This document shows positions 46,162-57,138 of a stretch of 64,000 nt of DNA, piece after piece. Under the pieces are notes generated by a model. It was not told the DNA's origin. It ran no database searches and saw only the letters and a program-made list of their open reading frames with translations. Made by a program: the position numbers and the translations under genes. The DNA is from Aaosphaeria pasadenensis (Eukaryota > Ascomycota > Dothideomycetes > Pleosporales). The first letter of the stretch is position 1; every line of letters begins with the position of its first letter. The stretch is taken from positions 62,001 to 126,000 of the forward strand of contig JAKLMB010000020.1 in assembly GCA_022813625.1 (NCBI GenBank), given 5' to 3'.

Positions 46162-47875
46162 TCAAGCATCCTCCTCTACATAGTTCTCATACTTGTACTT
46201 GCTTCCTACGTGATCATCTCGCAATCGACTTTGTCCCTTTCCGAATACCTTCTCACGCAAAGTCACAGGCTCGCCTTTGGGAACATACCTTCCACGTCTC
46301 CGTAGCTCGGGGATGAATAGATCCACCAAATCTTCGAAGCTTCCCGGCGTAGTGACGTACCCAACATTAAACCCATCCAAATCCGCGACGTCCATCCACT
46401 CCTCGAAGATATCTGCAACGCGCTCAACACTGCCCACAGGCACAGGACCATTTCCTCCAATACTGATCAACTTGCCGATATTCCTAGGAGTCCATGCGGG
46501 TAAATCGTTCCCATGATACTTCAAACTATTTACTAGTGAATGGATTCGCCCGTCAACCGTGACGTCTTCGGGAGTGATGACTTTGTCCAAATCATATTGG
46601 CTGAGGTCAATGCCCGCGTTTCCACTGTAGAACGTGAGACCCCCTTCCGTGCTCGTGTATTTCAGTGCTTCTTGGTATTTTGCCTGGGCTTCCTCTTCCG
46701 TGCGCCCTATGATTGGAGTGATCACGGCAAAAATCTTGATGCTCTGGGGATCTCGCCCGAGAGCTGCGGCTGTTGCGCGAATGTTTGCGACGCGCGGGGC
46801 CAAGATATGTGGCGAGGGGGCAGATACAAAGACGCCTTCGGCATGAGTCGCGGCGAAAGTCATGCCGGCACTGCAATCATCGTTAGTCATTCTTTGCGCG
46901 TACGCAGTGTTTTGTGTTTTCCTACGAGGAAGTTCCTGCTTGGAACAGAAAAGGTGTCCGCTGCGGGGAAGGATCCAGGATGTGAGGACCTTTGATGTCA
47001 AGGACTTCCGATTTGTGTCTGATAGGCCGTATGCGATTAAAATCGGCGTAAATTTCGTTCTCCGCATCTTCTTTCAAAGCATCGTCTGCCCATGAGCTTT
47101 CCCAAATCCTTGTAGCTTGGTCAGTAAGGTTCATCAGACGCCTTTCAGAGGGTGGAGACGTGCTTGTAAAGACAACGGAGATAATCATCTGCTCGTTCAT
47201 AGCGCTTGTCGTGCTCGACGAACTTGATGCCTATCTGATCCTTCGTAAGCAATCGATGCAACGATCACTAGACTGCACTTACAGATTCATAGGCCGACTC
47301 CTTGAACGAGGTTACAATGTTCCAACCGAATCTATACAGTATCAATTTCCGATCGAGACATCAACTATCTAGCAAAGCTTGCCTACCGTCCATTTGTCAG
47401 ATGATCTAAAGTAGTGAATCTCTTTGCAACCACGAAAGGCGACTCAAAACTTGTACTTGTCGTAATTGCAAATGCTAGATTCTTGGTAACTGCTGCCATC
47501 GCACTGACGACCTATCCACACTCGTTATTATTTGAAAACAGCTCCAATGTACGAGCTGCCCGGTAACAAACATACGACAGCTGGATCACCCATGGGAAAT
47601 TGGCAAGCTGTTCTGACCGCCGGCTCTGCACTCCTTTTGTACGTGTCGTGCTGCCCAAAGGTGTCGGCGAGGAATAAAGATGTCACATCGCCCCGTTCGA
47701 GGATCTGAGCGAGATCAGTCCAGTACGTGAGGTCTCGACGCTTGTCCTTGGAGCGATCTCCCTTGCGACGCCATTGCCCGAAGCTCAGGTGATTGGGTGT
47801 GAACATGTCAAAGCCATTGATAATGATGCGCTTCTTGCTGTCATTTACGACACTTTGCTTTGTTTTGGAGGCCAT
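46162..47875 (-). CDS. FMN-dependent monooxygenase, NtaA/SnaA/DszA family
   Basis: Six exons, 47576-47875, 47387-47511, 47283-47331, 47164-47240, 46926-47108 and 46162-46870, give 480 residues. The family's order is clear: IIINGFDMFTPNHLSFGQWR, LTYWTDLAQILERG, LFLADTFGQHD, SAMAAVTKNLAF, RFTTLDHLTNGR then GWNIVTSFKESA, EHDKRYERADDYL, YKIWESSW, KGPHILDPSPQRTP, LFQAGTSSAGM and TEEEAQAKYQEALKY. It is a luciferase-fold oxygenase that uses reduced FMN from a separate reductase. Known members attack aminopolycarboxylates, sulfones and related heterocycles. The intron at 47109-47163 appears to use a GC donor (see findings). A BVMO-like gene is divergent from it and a permease gene lies beyond that, suggesting one catabolic unit. 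Confidence 0.9.
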
Positions 47876-48561
47876 TTCGGTTTGTCTTCGGTTTAGGATG
47901 TTCAACAGAGAGTGGCAAGAAGGTGTACAGCCTTGAAGAACTAATAATCGGAATGCACTCGGAACTGCCAATCCGACTACCGCAAGCTCTACGATAAAGA
48001 TGGCGCAACCTACTTGACCCCACTGAGTTTTGGAAATCTACAATAACGTCCGGAAATAAGTATACGTGCGTATTGAATCCGGCATGTTCGGTAGCTGGAA
48101 ATGCTATCGTGATCCTTGCCCCTCTCAATCATGCGCCTATCTCGCCTTAAAATTGACGTTACCAAATCCCAAGGTGACGTGCTCGGAACGGAACCTTGCA
48201 TCCCCAACCCACACCCCCAGCCATGCCAATTAGAAGCTATAAACACCGCAACAAACACATTATCCGATACCGTCCTGACGCCTAAAGCCGACAATTATAA
48301 AATGTAGGCTATCTTAGAGACACATGGCGTGACGGCAGGAAATCTATACAAATCAAGCAAAGCGAACATCGGCAACTATAACGATGTCAATGGAATGATC
48401 CACAATGGCGACATCTCGCGGTCCTGACAACGACACCAGCTACGATGGAGGCGCTGTCGAGTCATTCATTTCTCGAGTACAATAATATCCCTGGGGAGGA
48501 CCCTCCTTTCATCGATCGGCATTAATAATTATTCCCATTCCATTTAACAAAAGTCAGGAAA
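47876..48561. promoter_or_regulatory. Shared divergent promoter, NtaA-type and BVMO-like genes
   Basis: About 690 bases separate the divergent start codons of the two monooxygenase genes. No site was confidently recognised. A bidirectional promoter would fit co-regulation. Confidence 0.5.
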
Positions 48562-50563
48562 ATGGCACGCTCGCGCCTAGAGGCCATTCGCGATCAGTTG
48601 GCACCCTCAGAGACCGCCGCTCCTACCATTGCTATCGAGGAAAGCATGGAAGCTTCCAGTGTTGAATCAGAGTTCAAATTTCCCGAGACGAGAACGATTT
48701 TCCCGCCGTTCGAGTTAGAAGATCATCCTATCGACGATGTGCGGTCGTTAAGGGTTATAGTTGTCGGTGCGGGGGTGACGGGGATTTCAGCTGGTGTGCT
48801 GTTACCTCCGAAAGTGCCAAAAATTGATCTGACCATTTATGAACGAGAGTCCGATGTTGTGAGTCAGACTATGTTCCCTTAATCTAGGGAGTTGACTGAT
48901 TGAATAGGGTGGCGTATGGCATACAAACGTCTATCCCGGCGTGCGATGCGACGTGCCAGCTCATGCATACCAAGCCACATATGAGCCGTCTACATCTTGG
49001 AGTACAGCGTACGCTGCAGGTGCTGAGATAAAATCGTACTGGAAAGGCGTGGCCGAGAAGTACGATGTGGAAAAGTACATAAAGTTCAACCATAAAGTGC
49101 AAGAAGCACGCTGGTCAGAAGACAAAGGCAAATGGGTAGTACAAGTGGAGGCGAATGGCAGAGTCTTTACAGATGAGGGAGACTTTCTCATCACGGCGAC
49201 TGGACATTTCAGCGATCCTAGACTACCTAGCTATCCTGGTCAGTCGGAGTATAAGGGACATCTTCGGCATAGCTCCAACTATGATCCGAATTTTGATCCT
49301 ACGGGGAAACGTATTGCGGTCATCGGGTGAGTAGAGAGCACGGCATCTTGGAGCCATCTTAAGGCTAACGAATTCCCAGTAACGGAGCCTCCGGACTCCA
49401 AGTTCTTCCGCAGCTTCAGAAGAAAGCAGCACGGATTGATCATTACGCACGGAACAAAACCTGGGTTGCCGCTCCTATCGGTGGCGAAAGCCTAGAGACT
49501 TTTGTTTCAGACAGGATCGGCAGAGCGCGAGAAAGTCCCGAAGAATATCTCAAATTCCGCAAAGATCTTGAATCGCAGCTTTTCAGCCGGTTCGGTGGCA
49601 TCTTCAAGGACGGCGCGAAGAACAACGAAGCACGCGAGTCCATCACCAAGCTCATGGCCACGCGGTTAGGTGATCGTAATGATCTGCTGAGCGAGATATT
49701 GCCAGACTTTGCGCCGAATTGCAGACGATTGACCCCGGGGCCTGGATATCTCGAGGCATTGACTGCAAACAATGTTAAATACATCAGTACACCCATTGAG
49801 CGATTCACTAAGACAGGAATCGTCACCAAAGATGGTATAAAGTCTCCCATCACCTCGACAGCTCTAGATGACTGACTGAACCCCAACAGGCACCCACCGC
49901 GAAGTTGACGCAGTTATATGTAGTACCGGCCACGACATATCATTCAGCACCGCCTTCCCCGTGATTTCTAGAGGTGTCAATCTCCAAACCGCCTGGCGCC
50001 CGGGCGGCAACCCTGGCTTCCCAGATTCCTACCTCAGCACTGCAGCCGCCGGCTTCCCCAACTTCCTCATATTCCTAGGCCCCAACGCGACCGGTCCCGC
50101 AGGAACTCTCTGCCATTCCGTCGAAAACCAAATCGCCTATGCCGCACAAGTGCTGCGAAAAGTGTCACGAGAAGGCATCCGCAGCATCGCACCCACGGAG
50201 GCCGCAGTCCGGGACTTCAGGGCGTATTGCGAATCTTTCTTCCCCAAGACCGTGATGAGCCAGTACTGTAGTTCGTGGTACAATGGAGGAATCAAAGGCG
50301 GCAGGATCCATGGGCTCTGGCCGGGCAGCGCGAGCCACGTGAACCTTATCAGGCGGAACCCTCGATGGGAGGACTTCGAGTATACGTATTTAAATCGTCA
50401 GGGAAACAGGTTCGGGTGGTTTGGAAATGGATGGACGACGAAGGACGTTCTCGCCGCAGAGGGAGGAACGGACAATGTGGATTTGACACCGTGGTTGCAG
50501 GCTGATGCGCTGGGGAAGGGCGTCGATTTGAGGGGTTATCATGAGGAGTGGTGGACGGCTTAG
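48562..50563 (+). CDS. FAD-dependent monooxygenase, Baeyer-Villiger type
   Basis: Four exons, 48562-48858, 48908-49326, 49380-49834 and 49890-50563, give 614 residues. The first dinucleotide-binding motif, VVGAGVTGISAG, is at ~68-79; the second, VIGNGASGLQVL, spans an exon junction near 240. GGVWHTNVYPGVRCDVPAHAY is the usual region after the FAD motif. The BVMO fingerprint FxGxxxHxxxW appears as YKGHLRHSSNYD, so the first Phe and the Trp are both Tyr. THREVDAVICSTGHD and FLGPNATGPAGT are conserved further on. Such enzymes insert oxygen next to a carbonyl or oxidise S/N using NADPH. It is close to the 4-hydroxyacetophenone-monooxygenase-like fungal group. It lies between a divergent FMN monooxygenase and a convergent permease. 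Confidence 0.92.
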
Positions 50564-50645
50564 TGGAAAGATTGCCAACATTCCTATTATAAATATGTAA
50601 TCAACCTTTTTACACATCACCCTCAAGTATCCCAACATCAAATCG

Positions 50646-52541
50646 TTAATCCATCTTCTCAACCACATCCAAACCTCTCGCCTCAGCTCCCCGTTCCCTC
50701 TCCTCGCTCAAAGACCTCCTATCAAGCCACTCCATCGCCCAAGTGGCCCCCAAGAACGCAAAAACAACCACAACCATAGCGATACCTCCTTTCTTCCAAT
50801 AGGGCGCGTCGTCGGCAGGATATAAAGCGATACCCCAGAACGTATACAAGATGGCCTGGCTCATGCTCATAACGTACAATATGACGCTCCTTGTCGCGTC
50901 GTCGCCTGTCCGCTGGCATATGATACTTGCCCAGCCGTACAGAATGGGATTCACAATGTACGAAGTCCCGCTAAGGTAAAACGCGGCGAATGTGGCGGTG
51001 GTGGGGAGCGTAGGGCTGAGAAGCATAATTGCGACTGTGAGCTGCAGAATTGAGGCGAGAATTGCCATGGGGATTCGTCGGTTCGTCATGTCGATTACGT
51101 ATCCGGCGCCGATGTTGGACACGATTGCTACGGCTTGGATGCCTAAGGGGTAGGTTGTGGTGGCGTGGGAGGGAAAGGATGAAGCGTTAAATTTCAGGTA
51201 GAGAATGAAAAGGGATTGTACGACGTATGCTTCTAGGGCGCACCCTATCATTGAGTAAAGGGTTAAGATGTAACTAAGAACCTTGTCAGATTGGCCGTAT
51301 TACAGTGAGAAGGGCAATTGGAAGCAATTATACATGTTTGGTGAACAGAAAAGCCGGCGAGAAAGAGCTCGCAGGTTGATGCTATGTCCGTCTTCGCGGC
51401 GGGGTGGTAGACGATCAAGAGCTAGTTGGATTTCCTCTTTACTCAGGTATGGTGCAACTCTGCCCGACTCTGGTAGGCTCGGGAAGAAGAGCTGATTTGA
51501 GGTCAGTGGAAATACAGATGTGATCGCATATCAAGAATCATACCAAACCGAATATTCCGAATGGTATTCCCATAGCTCCATCTAGGGATGTCAATACCTT
51601 TTCTAACGATAACCTTTTCAGCAATCCTACCAATTATGAATACCCATTGCCATCCTTCTAGGGATTTCCGTTCATGAAGGCTCTCATTCATCGCAGTCAT
51701 CATGATACCTGCGAACATGCTGCCAACCTGGCCAACGGCAGTGAAAATCGCCGTCCGTTTTGCGATCTCACTGGGCTTACTATGGTGATGGTTAGTATCA
51801 ATAGGGATTGAATCACACAAACCTCGACAAGCGCTGACTTACTACCACGATCCGAGCACATATATCGTGCCGCTGTACAAACTTGACTCCATCAATCCTT
51901 GTAAGAATCTTACTGCGCATAGTTGAGCGTAGGTTTTACAGGCTGCAGAGCACATGGTCAAAATGGACCATGTTATCAATGTGGTCGGAAGCCATATTCG
52001 AGGAGAGATCTTTTGAATGATTAAAGCATGTGGTATTTGGCCAACTACGTTGCTGCAATGTCTGGCATCAGTGAATGTAACATGGCACAAGGGGGGGAGG
52101 GCGCTGGGGGGGCGATCGACATACCCGGCCGTGAACATGGACAATAGGATGCTGTATTGATTACCCTGTAACCCCAGGGATTCTTTGAGACCTGAAACCT
52201 GTTTGTAAACAATCAGATCTCACGCCATAGTGCAATCTCGTCAAGAGACGTACATATGCATTGGCGAATGCCGACCGATCTGATATTGAAATGAGCGACA
52301 CTCCTGTTGAGGCAATGTGAACTAAAGCAAGTTACTTACCAAGATAATTGAAGAAATATGCTGCACAACAATAGACCTAGTTCCCATTATTCGTTATTCA
52401 CATGGCCTTATATGTACCAAGTAGGCATTCTTACTAGCACAAAGCAATCTAATTCCAAAATTAGTATATTGTCCAAAGCAGATGTCTCATTCGTTCAAAC
52501 ATACCCAGCTTACGGACAAGCTGTTTCTCAAGTCGTGACAT
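50646..52541 (-). CDS. MFS permease, Dal5 family, ten exons
   Basis: Exons in transcript order are 52505-52541, 52435-52448, 52340-52376, 52254-52279, 52125-52198, 51843-52052, 51631-51779, 51544-51581, 51334-51491 and 50646-51273. They join without frame error to 456 residues. The start MSRLEKQLVRKL, then DCFVLVYCCAAYFFNYLDRS across three introns, then AFANAYVSGLKESLGLQGNQ and YSILLSMFTAGNVVGQIP are the standard Dal5-family opening; GSWYKPSEIAKRTAIF and GWQWVFIIDGAMGIPFG follow. About 12 helices are expected. Exon 2 is only 14 nt and exon 4 only 26 nt. It is convergent with the BVMO-like gene (82 bases apart), so it may import or export the substrate of the neighbouring oxygenases. The cargo is not known. 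Confidence 0.9.
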
Positions 52542-54331
52542 GATTTGGTCTCTATTTTTCCAACTGCGTGGCATCTGACAACGTTCAAATGTATGATTAT
52601 TCTAGTGGCGCTGTTCGTTGTCCGAGCCTTTCGTTAGTCCATGTGGTTTTTTTTTTGCGTGAATGAGTACTGTGCTGGGCGGACCGAGCCAATCAGAGGT
52701 CACGGTATGCTAATCAGCAATCGGCATGCTACGAGGTAAGTACATTACTGCATCCCATTCTACTACAGATATTAAGCTAGAAGATTAGTGTTTCAGTCAT
52801 GTTATAATGAAAGAAAAAAGTCTTTGAATTTATTAACAGTATGGTGGCAGATCGTTCATAACGTCTCTGTTCTATAGTCGCGGAGCGGGTTTAAGAACGG
52901 CGCCTAGCAATTTTCCAGAAATCAAAAATATGGTAGTATTCCCTTGCGAATCGGACAATTGACAATGCCTTTCCGCTAATTCACCCTGAAGGGGTAGACT
53001 TATGATAGATTAACCCGCTGACGAAACTGGCATGTTTCCCTGGGACAGTTTACAAACCATGAAGCCAAATGAGCGTTCATTCGCATTCACTCTGGTAGAG
53101 AATCATGCACCATTTGCTTGTTAGACATGACCAAATTGACATTTTTCGAGTGTTATTCACTGTATTACAAGCCTGTGCGAGCATGAATTGAACCTCCAAT
53201 CTGCGTGACGGCTTCAATCAGACAATTGCTGTTGCATCTAAATCAAGAGCTTTCATCAATCAATCGTAGAGCAAGCATAGCGTTCAAGGTACAAATGAAT
53301 ACTAATACAGCTAGCCGGACCGGTATTCGCATGAACCACGAGATTTCTCAAGTCGATCTATTGCCAAAGCTGAACTTCGACTCAGTCATCGCCCATTGTC
53401 ACTACTGGCAGGGTAGCATCGACTTGACGTTCAGGTCAGCAAACGAGATTTTTTAATTTCTTCACGTCGAGTTATAGCTTTACCCTTTCAACGTCAATGA
53501 ATCATATATCACGCATACCTCTCGATATCGACACCGAGTCACATATGTCTGATCCTCAACCAATCTCACATCTGTTCCCCGCGTATTATACACCTATCTG
53601 TTGGAAGAAATATCTCACAAATAGTGTCAGAGGAGCCGTCTTGGCATCATCCAACATACAGTGTGTCGATCACAATCACGCGTCTCTAACCGAGACGTGG
53701 AGGGCTAGCATCTGGTCTGTTACGAAAGTTTACAGTGTATGGTATGCGCACGGTTGAGCGACATCTGGCAACGATCTTCCCTTCTTGCCTATTCACACGA
53801 TAGTTTCACCATGAGTGGAAGAAGATATGTAGCTTCTCCGGACATGGAAAACCCGCAGGGATTACTTCGGTTTATTCTTCGCCAAAATAGATACATGTTA
53901 TGCTGAAGACCTGTTCTAGGACCTTGAGATAGAAGGTTTGGCGTCGTATCTCAAGCCTTGTCTGCTTTTCGCCTACGCCGAATAAATTTTCAACATTGAT
54001 CGAGTTGTGATGTGTTGTCGCTCGTCTCTGTACGCTTATACCTGCAGTAAGAGGGTCGATAGCAAATCATGCAGAATTTTCTATCAGGAATGAATAAAAC
54101 GATAATCCTCCATCACTCTCAAAAACCTCGTTCAAGTTGGGATTGAAGAGTGCATAAATTCGAATTGTAAAAACATGGTGGCACAGATCATGCGTTTTGT
54201 TAGGCCGTCAAGGCCCATGAATTCTGTGCATGAAATGATAATTAATCTCAGAGAGCATATCCACTTCAAAATTTCCGTACGTATCTACATCTATCATTTA
54301 CTGGCCGTACTTAGGACAGGCATTGATACCA
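52542..54331. other. Gene-poor 1.8-kb stretch
   Basis: It contains the permease promoter at the left and a T-run near 52649. Two short plus-strand frames (53205-53456 and 53497-53757) have mixed composition and no recognisable motif; I do not call them genes. Confidence 0.5.
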
Positions 54332-56046
54332 TTAGACATCAGACTTGCCAACCTGGACGCTAACATGATTCTGTTGAACCTCCTGCCTGACTTCTTCCGT
54401 GATCTTGCACTTGTACTCAGTGAACTTCCTAGCGCCAATCCCAGCCTCGAAGAGCTCGTCGATCTCCTCGAGAGAACGACCTTTCATTTCAGGGATAAAG
54501 AAGTAGAAAAATACGATGCAAAGAGCGTTTGATGCAGCCCATATGTAGGTGTACTTCGGGCCCTGTGGGAATGATTAGCAAGATATATTTGTATGGTGAA
54601 ACGGCGAACACTTACCCAGTTCAAGTCCTGAGGATTGATGAAGTATGGAGAGCAGAATCCGGTCAGCCATGCGAGGAAGTTGCCCAGCGCAGTCGCGGTC
54701 CCGATGGTGTAGGTACGGAGGCGGGAGCTGACAACCTCAGTCGCGACGGGATAGCTGACTGCACCGACGCAGGCATCGTAGAAGAACATGAACAGTGCGG
54801 TGAAAGCTACAAGAACGGTACCGGTTGAGGGAGCAGTAGCATTCACTGAGGCGGCAATACCGCAAGCCAACATACACAATGCGCATGTAATGGCCCCAAA
54901 GATCAGGATGAAGCGACGTCCGACGAGAGCCTTCATTGCCCACATGCCGCAGTGTACACCGAAGAAGCCGATGCAGGCGTTCATGATGGAGTATTCAAAA
55001 GCTTTGGTGATTCCAGCGATAGCAAAGAAGTATGTCTGATAGCCGATGAAGAACCACACACCAGATGCTGTCTGAGCAGCGATAGTACCATAGCAAAGCA
55101 ACGTTCGGCGAAGATCGTGACCGCGGAACATGTCGAGTATGGGTGTAGCCCTGGCAATACGCTTCTCTTCTTCGACACCCTTGACCATTTCAACCCACTC
55201 GAGATCGAATTCCTCACCCCGGGCAACTCGAAGTGATTCGAGGGACTTGCGTGCATCTTCCTCACGACCCTGAACCAAAAGCCAACGTGGGCTCTCCGGG
55301 ACGAAGAATAGGCCAACCGTGAGGAGTGTGGGAACAATGAAGAGGCATGCTAGGGGAATGCGAAAGGATAGGAGGTCCATACGGTTCTTTGTATAGTTAT
55401 CAATCAAGGATCCAAGGATAGAGCCAAAATTGACAGCATATGCGAAAAGAGCGACCATGACACTGAAGATTGTTAAAGGCATTTCCAGCTGGTATTACAA
55501 TTTCAACTCACCCTCTTAGGTTTGCAGGTGCCGCTTCCGCAGTGTAGACATTGGAAAATGTGACGAGAAACCCATTGGCAAGACCAAGGAATAGGCGTCC
55601 GACATATAGAGCGCTTTTAGAAGTTGTGGCGACCAGCACCGCAACAGCGACAAAGTTGAGAGCACACGCAGACCAGAGTCCAATCCTACGACCAAAGTAT
55701 GATGCGAAGACTCCGGCGAATATCGCAGATAGGAAACTTCCCAAGCTCATCAGAGAAGTCATCAACTGCTGTACGGTACTCTTTTGGACAGTTAGAATCG
55801 TAGTCTTTTCATTGTTGCGCTGGAGAATAAACTTACATCAATTCCGTAGCCAAAAATGCTGGTAGGATCTTCATATCCATACACTTTGAGAAAGCCAGGC
55901 ATGGCCTGTAGACCACCAACGGCTGCTGTGTCAATGCCATACTGCATGTTGGCAATCATCACCACGCTGCAGATGGCAAGACATTTCTTGTTCGACCAAA
56001 GTGAACTTTCCTTGGTAGGGCCCACGGTAGAGGAAGACGACGACAT
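54332..56046 (-). CDS. MFS sugar-porter-type transporter
   Basis: Four exons, 55837-56046, 55512-55780, 54616-55462 and 54332-54562, give 518 residues. I start at MSSSSSTVGPTKES, though the frame is open 102 codons upstream; that extension looks like leader sequence. Sugar-porter marks are MQYGIDTAAVGGLQAMPGF (helix 1), FGRRIGLW, APANLRGVMVALFAYAVNFG, VPESPRWLLVQGREEDARKS after helix 6, and PEMKGRSLEEIDELFE after helix 12. The usual R-x-G-R-R at the centre appears as GRRFILIFG. It is a plasma-membrane H+ symporter or facilitator for a sugar or polyol, by family. It resembles fungal hexose/maltose-type carriers, but specificity cannot be read. Confidence 0.93.
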
Positions 56047-57138
56047 GGCTGCGGTGATAGTATGAGTCGCAACCAAATGTAGAGCCTTTCCAAGCTGTAC
56101 AAGAAAGAGTAAGATATTTGCAGAGTCAACGAACGCCTTGTAGACTGCCCAGACCTGCAGGCATGCAGACTTTAATAAAACAAACAGTCGCCAGTTGCCA
56201 AGCGCGGTACTTATAAAACGTGCGTTATCTGACAGCAATTGCAGACTCGGGGGCCGCCACAGACTCGGACTTATTTGACGGAAAGAGAACCATGCTCGAT
56301 CTTGCCACAAATTAATGTGTACTGAGAAACCTCGCTTTGTTCTGTTCTGCATTGGCTGCCCCGGTCACGATTGTTAGTGGGATATCTACATACAGGCTAG
56401 ACAAGGGGAGAAATAACTAGCGGGAGTCGGCTTCGGCGCGGTAAGCGGGTTGATACGACAAGTGGGTAAGGCGTCTAGAATACGAGGTACTCAACAAAGG
56501 CGGACGGCTGGGGGGATCAATGGTCCATTTCCCGGCAGAGGCGCGTTTCGTATTACCAACCCCACCCATACCTGCAGCTATGGCTTCATGGCCAGGATGG
56601 CAAATCCTTCAAAAACCATCCTAGACTCCTAAATTCCTTTGGCGTGTGGGAGCGATAGGCACAGGATCCTGTAGCAGTGCAATATGCCGGGCCTTATGCG
56701 ATCGGTATTTATACGGACACTTTTGTTTGGAATAAATACATGAATCGTGCGACGTCCTTCGCCAACAGTCCATCGATCAGAGCATCCTTGGGGTACGAAT
56801 ACTGTGTGCTCAGAATGGCATGGATACTTATTGCTGTGCTCGTGTACCCATTCTTAAGATTGCAATTTACCTAAGACTATGAAAGGCCATTAACCGCTTT
56901 TTCAATGAAATACGCTTGTATTCGTGTGCATACGCGATATTTCAGGCGTGTCTTCAACTCAGATCGTCTAATCTTGACTGGTGGCGTATAGCAGTTGTAC
57001 AATACTTAGTTTGTTACATAGCCTAATGAATAGTCTATTATAAAGGCTCGTACATTACCATTCAAACACTGATCATTATGGCTTGAGCCAATGGGAGTTG
57101 CTATACTAAGTCGATTTCGCATGTACTTGCGCTATCAA
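56047..57138. other. Intergenic, 1.1 kb, no gene seen
   Basis: It contains the sugar-transporter promoter and the 3' flank of the P450 gene. No supported gene. Confidence 0.5.

Noticed and set aside
53205..53757. Two short plus-strand frames as genes
   Set aside because: No motif, no splice linkage found and ordinary length for chance in this composition.
56047..56352. 102-codon N-terminal extension of the sugar transporter
   Set aside because: Sequence upstream of MSSSSS has no family similarity and the chosen start gives a normal-length sugar porter.
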